A stretch of DNA of 58,769 nt. It comes from Rhodocyclaceae bacterium (GTDB lineage Bacteria > Pseudomonadota > Gammaproteobacteria > Burkholderiales > Rhodocyclaceae). The notes below the pieces were generated by a model, which searched no databases, was not told where the DNA came from, and worked only from the letters and a program-made list of their open reading frames with translations. Each line of letters starts with the position of its first letter. Positions within the stretch are counted from its first letter, which is position 1. This document shows positions 8,167 through 16,043 of this stretch, piece by piece. Location of the stretch: positions 1 to 58,769 of the forward strand of contig JANJTW010000203.1 of assembly GCA_024710925.1 (NCBI GenBank), written 5' to 3'. A program made the translations under genes and the position numbers.

Positions 8167-11100
8167 CTACTGGTAACGGATTTCGACCGCGTCCGCGCTC
8201 AGCCATTCGCCGAGCGCCGCCAGCAGTTCGTCCTCAAGACGGACGCGGGCACTGTCGCCGAGCGCCAGCTCGCACTGCGCCTCGCCGTTGCGGTAGGCGA
8301 GCCGGACCGGGCAGACGCCGGGCGTGTAGGCGGAGAGCAGCGTCTTCAGCCGCTGCGCGGCGGCGCGGTCGCGGCTGGCCTGGCCGTTGAGCGAGACGCG
8401 CAGTTCGCGCGCGAAGCGGCCGCGCGCGTCGGCCAGCGTCATGATGCGCTCGGCGGTGACGCGCACCTTGCCCTCGCCGGCGAAGTCGTCCTTCGACACC
8501 TTGCCCTCGACGATCAGCACCTCGTCCTCGCGGATCTTGCCCTTTTCCGCTTCCAGCACCTCGTTGTAGACGGCGATTTCCTGTTGCGCGGTACCGTCGT
8601 CGAGCGTGACGAAGGCCACCTTGCCGCGCGTCGTCAGCTTGGTCCGCGTCGCCGTCACCAGCCCGGCCATCAGCTGCAGGTCGCGCGCCGGTTCGAGCTT
8701 GTCGAGCGTGCGCCGGACGAAGCGGCGGACCTCGCCGCCGACGGCAGTGAACGGGTGGCCGGAGAAGAAGAAGCCGAGCGCCGTCTTCTCCTCCATCAGG
8801 CGCTGCTTCTCGTTCCAGCGCGGCACCTCGACGTACTGCGGCGCGTGCTCCTCGGCGGCGCCCCCCATGTCGAAGAGGCCGGCCTGCATGGCGTTGCGCT
8901 CGGCCTGCTCGGCCCACTCCATGGCGATGCCGACCGACGCCAGCAGCCGCGCGCGGTGCGGCTCGCCGCCGTGCTTCGCGTCGATCGCGTCGAAGGCGCC
9001 GGCGCGGATCAGCGCCTCGATCGTGCGCCGATTCACCAGCCGCTTGTCGACGCGCTGGCAGAAGTCGAAGAGGTCGGCGAACGGCCCGCCAGCCTTGCGC
9101 GCCTCGAGGATGCACTCGACCGCCTGCTGGCCGGTGCCCTTGACCGCGCCGAGGCCGTAGCGGACGGTTTTCGCATCGACCGGCACGAAGCGGTAGTCGG
9201 ATTCGTTCACGTCCGGCGGCAGCACCGTGATGCGGTTCTTCACGGTATCTTCGTAGAAGATCTTCACCGTGTCGGTGTTGTCCATGTCCGACGACATCGT
9301 CGCCGCCATGAAGGCCGCGCAGTGGTGCGCCTTCAGCCAGGCGGTGTGGTACGTCACGACCGCGTAGGCGGCGGTGTGCGACTTGTTGAAGCCGTACTCC
9401 GCAAACTTGGTCATCAGGTCGAAGAGCTGTTCGGCGAGTGCCGGATCGTATCCCTTCTGCTTCGCACCGTCGGCGATGGTCTCGCGGTGCTTGGCCATCT
9501 CCTCCGGCTTCTTCTTGCCCATCGCCCGGCGCAGCATGTCGGCACCACCGAGCGTGTAGCCGCCGATGATCTGCGAGATCTGCATCACCTGTTCCTGGTA
9601 CACGATGACGCCGTAGGTCGGTTCCAGGCAGCCCTTCAGGTCCGGGTGGAAATAGTCGATCGCCTGCTGGCCCTTCTTGCGCAGGATGAAGTCGTCCACC
9701 ATGCCCGAGCCGAGCGGGCCGGGACGATAGAGCGCGAGCACGGCGATGATGTCCTCGAAGCGGTCGGGCGCCAGCTTCTTCAGGAGCTTCTTCATGCCCT
9801 CCGATTCCACCTGGAAGATCGCCGTCGTGTTGGCATCCTTGAGGATCTGGTAGGCAGCCGGGTCGGTGAAGGGCAGCGCGTTGAGGTCGGGCTTGGTGCC
9901 GGTCAGCTTCTCGACGTAGCGCACGGCGAGGTCGATGATGGTCAGGTTCCTGAGGCCGAGGAAGTCGAACTTCACCAGGCCGACCTTCTCGACGTCGTCC
10001 TTGTCGTACTGCGACACCACCGAGGCACCGCCGTCGGCCGAGTAGAGCGGGCAGAAGTCGGTCAGCTTGCCCGGCGCGATGAGCACGCCGCCGGCGTGCA
10101 TGCCGACGTTGCGTGTCAGGTCTTCGAGTTTCTCGGCCAGTTCGAACAGTTCCTTGACCTCTTCCTCGGCCTCCATCTTTTCGCGCAGCTGCGGCTCGAC
10201 CTCGAGCGCCTTGGAGAGCGACAGCGGCTTGTTCTGCTCGACCGGGATCAGCTTGGAGAGCGAATCGCAGAAGTTGTACGGCATGTCGAGGACGCGGCCG
10301 ACGTCGCGGATCACCGCCTTCGACGACATCGTGCCGAAGGTGGCGATCTGCGACACGGCATCCTTGCCGTAGGCCTCGCGCACGTACTCGATCACCCGCC
10401 AGCGGTTGTCCTGGCAGAAGTCGATGTCGAAGTCGGGCATCGACACCCGCTCCGGGTTGAGGAAGCGCTCGAACAGCAGCGCGTACTGCAGCGGGTCGAG
10501 GTCGGTGATGCCGAGCGAGTAGGCGACCAGCGAGCCGGCACCGGAACCCCGGCCGGGGCCGACCGGCACGCCGTTGTTCTTGCCCCACATGATGAAGTCG
10601 GCAACGATCAGGAAGTAGCCGGGGAAACCCATCTGGACGATGGTGTCGGTCTCGATCTTCAGCCGCGCGTCGTAGGCCGGGCGCTCGCGCTCGCGCACCT
10701 CGGGGTCGGGGAAGAGCTGGGCGAGGCGTACCTCCAGGCCCTTCGCCGCTTCGTTCCTGAGATGATCGTCGAGCGTCACGCCCTCGGGGGTCGGGAACTG
10801 CGGCAGGTAGTTCTTGCCGAGCGTGATTTCGAGGTTGCAGCGGCGCGCGATCTCGACCGAGTTCTCCAGCGCCTCGGGCAGGTCGGCGAACAGCTCGGTC
10901 ATCTCGGCCGAGGTCTTGAAGTACTGCTCCTCGGTAAACAGCTTCGGCCGGCGCCGGTCGCCGAGCACGTAGCCCTCGGCGATGCAGACGCGCGCCTCGT
11001 GCGCCTTGAAGTCGTCGCGGTCGAGGAACTGGATCGGGTGCGTCGCCACCAGCGGCAGGCCGAGTTCGGCGGCGAGGTCGGCGGTGGCGGCGACCAGCGC

Positions 11101-11640
11101 CTCCTGCTGCGCATGGCCGGCGCGCTGCACTTCCAGGTAGTAGGCGTCCGGAAACATCGCCGCCCACGCCCTGGCGCGGCTTTCGGCAAGCGGCCGGTTG
11201 CCGCCGAGCAGCGCCTCGCCGACGTCGCCCATGGCCGCGCCGGAGAGCGCGAGCAGGCCGTCGGTACCGACTTCCTCCAGCATCAGGCGCGACACCTCGG
11301 CCCGGCCGCGCGTCCGTGGCGCCAGCTGCGCGCGGGTCAGGATCTCGCACAGCTGCAGGTAACCGGTGTGGTTGCGGCAGAGCAGCAGCAAACGCGACGG
11401 CCGGTCGGGATCGGCCTCGTGCGTCAGCCAGATGTCGGCGCCAAGCACCGGCTTGACGCCCTTGCCGCGCGCCGCGGTGTAGAACTTGACGAGACCGAAG
11501 AAGTTGTTGAGGTCGGTCAGCGCCAGCGCCGGCATGCCGTCGGCGACGGCGCGGGCGACCGCGTCATCGATGCGGACGATGCCGTCGGTGACGGAGTACT
11601 CGCTGTGCAGGCGGAGGTGGACGAAGCGCGGATCGGACAT
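8167..11640 (-). CDS. dnaE: DNA polymerase III subunit alpha
   Basis: The replicative polymerase catalytic subunit, 1157 residues, the normal length for proteobacterial DnaE. The N-terminal PHP domain starts FVHLRLHSEYSVTDG. The palm shows the catalytic acidic cluster in SMPDFDIDFCQDNRW and the GPGRGSGAGSLVAY nucleotide-binding segment. The fingers and beta-clamp-binding regions follow, then an OB-fold region and a short C-terminal domain. The ATG is preceded by a short spacer, and 147 bases separate it from the upstream receiver gene. The two small downstream genes may be read through from it. Confidence 0.98.
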   Translation of the reverse strand: MSDPRFVHLRLHSEYSVTDGIVRIDDAVARAVADGMPALALTDLNNFFGLVKFYTAARGKGVKPVLGADIWLTHEADPDRPSRLLLLCRNHTGYLQLCEILTRAQLAPRTRGRAEVSRLMLEEVGTDGLLALSGAAMGDVGEALLGGNRPLAESRARAWAAMFPDAYYLEVQRAGHAQQEALVAATADLAAELGLPLVATHPIQFLDRDDFKAHEARVCIAEGYVLGDRRRPKLFTEEQYFKTSAEMTELFADLPEALENSVEIARRCNLEITLGKNYLPQFPTPEGVTLDDHLRNEAAKGLEVRLAQLFPDPEVRERERPAYDARLKIETDTIVQMGFPGYFLIVADFIMWGKNNGVPVGPGRGSGAGSLVAYSLGITDLDPLQYALLFERFLNPERVSMPDFDIDFCQDNRWRVIEYVREAYGKDAVSQIATFGTMSSKAVIRDVGRVLDMPYNFCDSLSKLIPVEQNKPLSLSKALEVEPQLREKMEAEEEVKELFELAEKLEDLTRNVGMHAGGVLIAPGKLTDFCPLYSADGGASVVSQYDKDDVEKVGLVKFDFLGLRNLTIIDLAVRYVEKLTGTKPDLNALPFTDPAAYQILKDANTTAIFQVESEGMKKLLKKLAPDRFEDIIAVLALYRPGPLGSGMVDDFILRKKGQQAIDYFHPDLKGCLEPTYGVIVYQEQVMQISQIIGGYTLGGADMLRRAMGKKKPEEMAKHRETIADGAKQKGYDPALAEQLFDLMTKFAEYGFNKSHTAAYAVVTYHTAWLKAHHCAAFMAATMSSDMDNTDTVKIFYEDTVKNRITVLPPDVNESDYRFVPVDAKTVRYGLGAVKGTGQQAVECILEARKAGGPFADLFDFCQRVDKRLVNRRTIEALIRAGAFDAIDAKHGGEPHRARLLASVGIAMEWAEQAERNAMQAGLFDMGGAAEEHAPQYVEVPRWNEKQRLMEEKTALGFFFSGHPFTAVGGEVRRFVRRTLDKLEPARDLQLMAGLVTATRTKLTTRGKVAFVTLDDGTAQQEIAVYNEVLEAEKGKIREDEVLIVEGKVSKDDFAGEGKVRVTAERIMTLADARGRFARELRVSLNGQASRDRAAAQRLKTLLSAYTPGVCPVRLAYRNGEAQCELALGDSARVRLEDELLAALGEWLSADAVEIRYQ

Positions 11641-11787
11641 AGACCGCGAATTTTACTCCTTCGCGCCATCCCGCCGCAGGCCATGTGCGTGCCATGGGCA
11701 TGCGCAGCCGGCAAGCCCCTGAAAATACGGATGAAGATTTTTCTGCGGTGGCGCGGTCCGCCGGCCGGCCGGCGGCGGACGGAAAAA

Positions 11788-12591
11788 TCAGTGCTCGCGT
11801 CCGTGCAGCGCCTGTTCGATCAGCCGCTTGATCGTCTGCGTCTCGAACGGCTTGTCGCAGATCGCCGAGACGCCGGCCTGCTCGACCGCGGCCAGCCGGC
11901 TCATGTTCGACTCGCTGGTCACCATCAGGATCGGCACCGAGCTCTGCCAGCTCTGCTGGCGGATGTACTCGACCAGCGCCCGGCCGTCCATCTCCGGCAT
12001 GTTGTAGTCGGTGATGACCAGGTCGACCGTGGTATCGGCAAGCACCTGCACGGCTTCGACGCCGCTCGCGGCCTCGATGAACTGTTCGATGCCGAGGTTG
12101 CTCAGCACGTGCCGGATGAAGTGGCGGGCATTGGCGCTGTCGTCGACGAGCAGCACGCGCAGGCGCTCCAGGTCCATGTCGACCTCAAGCATCTCGTGCG
12201 GCTCGATGATGTCGGTGGCCGAGCGCAATACCGACGCCAGCTGCTCGGGGGTGAAGGGCTTCGGCAGCAGCGCGCAGGCGCCGGACTGGCGAACGGGATT
12301 GAGCACCTGCGGCCGCGTCTCGCTGGAGATGAGCACGAAGGGCAGGTCGGTCAGCGCCGGATCGGCGCGCATCGCCTCGATCAGCTCGACGCCGGTCATG
12401 TCCGGCAGGTAGAAGGCGCTGATCGTCAGCGCCGGCGGCCTGCTGCGCAGGCTGGCCAATGCGGCCTCGCCGCTGTCGACGACCTCGACGTTCGTCACGT
12501 CCATCCCCGCCAGCTGGTCGCGGATGATGCGCGCCTGGACGGCGGAAGGTTCGACGAGAAGGACGCTGAGGTCAGGAAACGAGGCCAGCAT
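11788..12591 (-). CDS. Tandem receiver-domain protein with a degenerate first receiver
   Basis: A 267-residue protein made of two CheY-like receiver domains and no visible output domain. Receiver 2 (about 144-262) is complete: acidic pair in VLLVDDS, phosphoacceptor Asp195 in VITDYNMPEMDG, Thr/Ser at MVTSES and Lys in CDKPF. Receiver 1 (about 8-125) keeps the fold and the PKPF lysine. It has Ala59 where the phosphoacceptor Asp should be (TISAFYLPDMTG) and EP in place of the acidic pair. It therefore cannot be phosphorylated in the normal way. No kinase gene is adjacent. A possible -10 (TATAGT, 12626-12631) lies upstream. It may act as an adaptor in chemotaxis or another phosphorelay. Confidence 0.88.
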   Translation of the reverse strand: MLASFPDLSVLLVEPSAVQARIIRDQLAGMDVTNVEVVDSGEAALASLRSRPPALTISAFYLPDMTGVELIEAMRADPALTDLPFVLISSETRPQVLNPVRQSGACALLPKPFTPEQLASVLRSATDIIEPHEMLEVDMDLERLRVLLVDDSANARHFIRHVLSNLGIEQFIEAASGVEAVQVLADTTVDLVITDYNMPEMDGRALVEYIRQQSWQSSVPILMVTSESNMSRLAAVEQAGVSAICDKPFETQTIKRLIEQALHGREH

Positions 12592-12739
12592 GACGACTCC
12601 GGGCAGGATGCGATGGGAATCCCCGACTATACCCCGCGCCGCCGTCCCTGCCGAGCCCCGCCGCCAGCATTCCGGCCGCCATCGCGCCGTTTCGGCCGGG
12701 CCGGCGCCCCCTTCCCGCGCGACGGGCGGGTCGCCGCGA

Positions 12740-13432
12740 TCAGGCCGGCAGGTCGAACCACAGGAAATCGGCCGGCGCCTCGGCGACGAAGCGCACGGCA
12801 GCCTCGTCGCCGACCTTCAGGCCGTCGCCGGCGGCGAGCGTCCGGCCGTTCGCCCGTACGCCGCCGGCGATCAGGTGTGCGTAGCCGAGCCGGCCGGGCG
12901 CGAGCGGCGCGTCGAAATCCCCGCCGGCGGCGAGGCGCACGCGCCACAGCGTCGCCTGCTGGCCGATGCGGACGCTGCCGTCGCGGCCGTCGGGCGAGGC
13001 GAGCAGAACGGCGCCCGGGCGTTCGGCGATCGCCGCCTGCTCGTAGCCCGGCGCGCCGCCGGCGGCGGCCGGCCGCAGCCAGATCTGCAGCAGGTGCGCG
13101 GCTTCCTCGGGCGACGGGTTGAACTCGCTGTGGCGCACGCCGCTGCCGGCGCTCATGCGCTGCACCTCGCCCGGGCGGACGACGGCGCCGTGGCCCATGC
13201 TGTCGCGGTGCTGCAGCGCACCGGCAAGCATCACGGTGACGATCTCCATGTCGCGGTGGCCGTGCAGCGGGAAGCCCCGCCCCGGCGCGACGATGTCCTC
13301 GTTGATGACGCGCAGCGCCCCCCAGCCCATCTCGGCCGGATCGTAGTAGTCGGCGAACGAGAAGCTGTGCCAGCTCTTCAGCCAGCCGTGGTCGGCGTGG
13401 CCGCGCCCGGCGGCGGCTCGAATCTGAATCAT
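12740..13432 (-). CDS. Pirin family protein
   Basis: A 230-residue bicupin of the pirin family; some members act as quercetin 2,3-dioxygenases. The N-terminal cupin has the metal-binding pattern FPLHGHRDMEIVT and later VRHSEFN. The frame is open upstream, but the conserved start is MIQIRAAAGRGHADHGWLKS, with a GAGGAG ribosome site nine bases before the ATG. It is divergent from a LysR-type regulator across an 88-base gap, with a -10-like TATGAT at 13460-13465, so that regulator probably controls it. The physiological substrate is unknown. Confidence 0.92.
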   Translation of the reverse strand: MIQIRAAAGRGHADHGWLKSWHSFSFADYYDPAEMGWGALRVINEDIVAPGRGFPLHGHRDMEIVTVMLAGALQHRDSMGHGAVVRPGEVQRMSAGSGVRHSEFNPSPEEAAHLLQIWLRPAAAGGAPGYEQAAIAERPGAVLLASPDGRDGSVRIGQQATLWRVRLAAGGDFDAPLAPGRLGYAHLIAGGVRANGRTLAAGDGLKVGDEAAVRFVAEAPADFLWFDLPA

Positions 13433-13520
13433 GATTGCATGCTCCTCACGTTTTTGGAGATCATAGACAGGGCGCAAGGAGACATCCAGCGACGTTTTTT
13501 CATCGAAATGGTGAGAATAA
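13433..13520. promoter_or_regulatory. Divergent pirin / LysR control region
   Basis: An 88-base region, richer in A and T than its surroundings, between the divergent pirin and LysR-type genes. A minus-strand -10-like TATGAT occupies 13460-13465. Divergent LysR pairs usually share one operator region; I could not pick out a clear LysR T-N11-A site with confidence. Confidence 0.45.
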
Positions 13521-14426
13521 TTGAACATTTCCCTTGAACTGCTGCAACTGCTCGACGCGATCGACCGCCGCGGCAGTTTCGCCGCCGCCGCACAGGCGTT
13601 GCACCGCGTCCCCTCGGCCGTCACGCACGCCGTCGCCAAGGCCGAAGGGCTGCTCGGCTACGCGCTGTTCCGGCGCGTCGGCCGCCGCGCCGTCCTCAGC
13701 GAAGCCGGCCGCAGCCTGCTCGACGGCGGCCGGCCGCTGCTCGACGCCGCCGGCCACCTCGAGCGGCGGGCGCGGCAGGTGGCCGACGGCTGGGAGGCCG
13801 AACTGCGCATCGCCGTCGACGCGCTGGTGCCGGCCGAGCGCCTGTTCCCGCTGATCGCTGCCTTCCATGCCGAAGGCCATGGCACCGAAATCCGCCTGTC
13901 CGGCGAGGTGCTCGCCGGCTGCTGGGACGCGCTGCTCGGCGGGCGCGCCGATCTCGCCGTCGGCGCCCCCGGCGACCTGCCGCCCGGCGGCGGGCTGGCG
14001 GCGACGCCGCTGGGCGCCGTCGATTTCGTCTTCGCCGTGGCGCCGACGCACCCACTCGCCGCCGAAGCGGAACCGATTCCGGCCGAGCGCATCCGCTGCC
14101 ACCGCGCCATCGTCCTCGCCGACACCGCGCGCAGCCTCGCCGCGCGCAGCAGCGGCCTGCTCTCGGGACAACCGGTGCTGAGCGTGCCCGACGTCGCCGC
14201 CAAGGTCGCGGCGCAGGCGGCCGGCCTCGGCGTCGGCTACCTGCCGCGCGCCATCGCCGAACGCGAGGCCGCCGCCGGCCGCCTCGCGCTGCGCCGGACG
14301 GTCGAGGCGCGGCCGCCGACGGTGCTGCACCTGGCCTGGTGCGCCGGCCATCGCGGCCAGGCACTGCGCTGGTTCCGGGAACGGCTGGCGCAGCCGGAGG
14401 CGCGCGCCGCGCTGCTCGCCGACTGA
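13521..14426 (+). CDS. LysR-type transcriptional regulator
   Basis: A 301-residue regulator with an N-terminal winged helix-turn-helix (residues 3-62, containing GSFAAAAQALHRVPSAVTHA) and a C-terminal effector-binding domain (about 90-290). The helix-turn-helix wording resembles the PunR/YdhB branch of the family. The only in-frame start that keeps the whole DNA-binding domain is a TTG at 13521, preceded by GGTGAGA. The first ATG-type codon would cut the helix-turn-helix. It is divergent from the pirin gene and probably regulates it and itself. The inducer is unknown. Confidence 0.9.
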   Translation: MNISLELLQLLDAIDRRGSFAAAAQALHRVPSAVTHAVAKAEGLLGYALFRRVGRRAVLSEAGRSLLDGGRPLLDAAGHLERRARQVADGWEAELRIAVDALVPAERLFPLIAAFHAEGHGTEIRLSGEVLAGCWDALLGGRADLAVGAPGDLPPGGGLAATPLGAVDFVFAVAPTHPLAAEAEPIPAERIRCHRAIVLADTARSLAARSSGLLSGQPVLSVPDVAAKVAAQAAGLGVGYLPRAIAEREAAAGRLALRRTVEARPPTVLHLAWCAGHRGQALRWFRERLAQPEARAALLAD

Positions 14427-14445
14427 ACCCGGCCCCGCCCCGGCG

Positions 14446-14673
14446 TCAGGCGCCGCCGCCGGGGCCGCCGCCCTGCCGCTTCGGCAGGAAGTACAGGCAA
14501 GGCCGCCCCGAGGCCTCGATGACGTCGAGCATCGGCTGGCGCCAGCTCTTGAAGTTCAGCGCACGGCAGCCGTAGGGAAAGACCGGGTCGTGGGTGATGA
14601 AGTAGTGGACGCAGGCGCTGCAGCGCACCGTGTCGCGGGCGGCTTCGGCCGGTTGAGGCGGGGCGTCGTCCAT
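14446..14673 (-). CDS. Small Cys-containing conserved protein (possible zinc site)
   Basis: A 75-residue protein of unknown function. Its conserved part reads RCSACVHYFITHDPVFPYGC and continues with ALNFKSWRQP and SGRPCLYF. The four Cys (C-x2-C, then two single Cys) could bind one zinc or iron ion. A Gly/Pro-rich tail ends the protein. Similar short proteins are sometimes labelled as uracil-DNA glycosylase, but no glycosylase motif is present here. It begins 3 bases after the stop of the META lipoprotein gene and is the last member of a five-gene minus-strand unit. Confidence 0.7.
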   Translation of the reverse strand: MDDAPPQPAEAARDTVRCSACVHYFITHDPVFPYGCRALNFKSWRQPMLDVIEASGRPCLYFLPKRQGGGPGGGA

Positions 14674-14676
14674 GGC

Positions 14677-15387
14677 TCAGCGGCGGGCGCGGATCGCCCA
14701 CCCCGCGTCGTTGCCGAGCCGCAGGCTGCCGTCGTCGGCGAGGTCGAAGCGGCGCACGCTTTCGAGAAGTTCGAGGAAGCGCCGCTCCTGCGCCATCTGC
14801 GGCGGCGGACAGGCCATCCGCGTCGTCATGCCGCGACCGATGGCGAGCGTTTCGCCGGTGAGCGCGTAGGTCGCGCCGTAGGCGTTGCACGAGGCACGTC
14901 CGGCCAGCCGGCCGTCGTCGCCGAAGCGCAGGGTCGGCGACGGCGCCACGGCGACGTCGCCGGCGAGTTCGACGACAGCCCACTCGCTGCCCTGCAGCAA
15001 GGCCGCGGGGTCGCCGCCGCAGCCGGCGAAGCGGCGCTCGCCGACCGTCGCCGCAACCCGCAGCGGGTACGGCATGCCGCTCATGCCGTCGCGGCAGACG
15101 CCGGGTACGACGGCGACCTCGACCGCGACCGGAATGGCGCGGTCGCGCAGCGCCGCGGCATAGCGGCGCCGCTCGCCGTCGATTTGCACTGGCAATGCCG
15201 GGCCGGCGACGTGCAGGCGGTCGGACTCGAAGCGCAGCGTTTCGCCGTCGATGACCAGCGACCAGGCCGGTTCGTTGCCATGCGCGCGCAGCGGTAGCTC
15301 GCCGGCGGCGGGAAGGGGATTCGCCGGCGTCGTGGCGCAGCCGGCGAGCAGCGCCACGAGAGGAAGAAAAGGCAGGCGCGGCTGCAT
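14677..15387 (-). CDS. META-domain lipoprotein (COG3650-type plus HslJ-like)
   Basis: A 236-residue envelope lipoprotein. The signal peptide ends in the lipobox LLAGC. Residues about 35-130 form a COG3650-type domain that starts at GNEPAWSLVIDGETLRFES. Residues about 135-235 form a META/HslJ-like domain: GSEWAVVELAG, LRFGDDGRLAGRASCNAYG and MACPPPQMAQERRFLELL. HslJ-type domains are linked to stress and antibiotic tolerance in Escherichia coli. The start was placed at the ATG just before the signal peptide; the frame runs open further upstream. It lies 17 bases downstream of the ParA-like gene. Confidence 0.85.
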   Translation of the reverse strand: MQPRLPFLPLVALLAGCATTPANPLPAAGELPLRAHGNEPAWSLVIDGETLRFESDRLHVAGPALPVQIDGERRRYAAALRDRAIPVAVEVAVVPGVCRDGMSGMPYPLRVAATVGERRFAGCGGDPAALLQGSEWAVVELAGDVAVAPSPTLRFGDDGRLAGRASCNAYGATYALTGETLAIGRGMTTRMACPPPQMAQERRFLELLESVRRFDLADDGSLRLGNDAGWAIRARR

Positions 15388-15404
15388 CGCCGGTGCGGCC
15401 GCGC

Positions 15405-16043
15405 CTAGTCGGCGTCGGCCCAGGCGACGATCGGCCGCCATTGTTCGAGATCCTGGGCGACGCGCGACGGCGTCAGGTCGAACAGCGTCATGCCGTGCGC
15501 CGCGGCCTGCACGTAGCGCTGCGTGTCGCGCAGGTAGGCGAGCACCGGCAGCTCGTACTGGGCGAGGAAGCGCTCCAGCTCGGCGGCGGCGCGCGTACGC
15601 GGATCGACGCGCATGCCGACGACGGCGACGAATGTGTGCTGCTTGCGGACCGCCTTCTCTTCGAGCAGTTTTTCGAGAAAGGTCTTCGTCGCCAGGATGT
15701 CGAACAGCGAGGGCTGCACCGGCACGATGACGCGCTGCACGGCCTTCAGCACGCGTTCGAGCTGCTTGCCGTGCAGGCCGGCCGGCGTATCGAGCACGGC
15801 GTGCGTGGTGCCGGCCGGCGGTCGTGCCGGGCGGGCGTGGTCGCGGTCGTCGCCCATGTCCCAGGTGGCGATCGGCGGCAGCAGGCGCGAGCGCCGCGCC
15901 AGCCATTCGCGCGCCGACTGCTGGCGGTCGGTGTCGCCGAGCATGACGCGATGACCGGCGGCGGCGAAATGGCCGGCGAGGTTGGTGGCCAGCGTCGACT
16001 TGCCGGCGCCGCCCTTCGGATTGGCGACGAGGATGCTCTTCAT
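15405..16043 (-). CDS. Orphan ParA/MinD-type P-loop ATPase
   Basis: A 212-residue deviant Walker-A ATPase. ANPKGGAGKSTLATNLAG lies at residues 7-24, with the signature Lys in KGG; a Walker-B-like strand ends in LDTPAG. Such ATPases position plasmids, chromosomes or protein clusters. No parB gene or parS site is seen nearby, so it is not a standard chromosome-partition gene. It overlaps the preceding TAXI membrane-protein gene by four bases. This suggests a shared function, for example positioning that membrane protein; this is inference. Confidence 0.88.
   Translation of the reverse strand: MKSILVANPKGGAGKSTLATNLAGHFAAAGHRVMLGDTDRQQSAREWLARRSRLLPPIATWDMGDDRDHARPARPPAGTTHAVLDTPAGLHGKQLERVLKAVQRVIVPVQPSLFDILATKTFLEKLLEEKAVRKQHTFVAVVGMRVDPRTRAAAELERFLAQYELPVLAYLRDTQRYVQAAAHGMTLFDLTPSRVAQDLEQWRPIVAWADAD

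Noticed and set aside
7987-13122. A 1711-codon plus-strand open frame opposite dnaE and the receiver gene
   Set aside because: It is antisense to conserved genes, is made of low-complexity Arg/Ala/Leu-type sequence, and has no recognisable domain. Long antisense frames are expected at this GC content.
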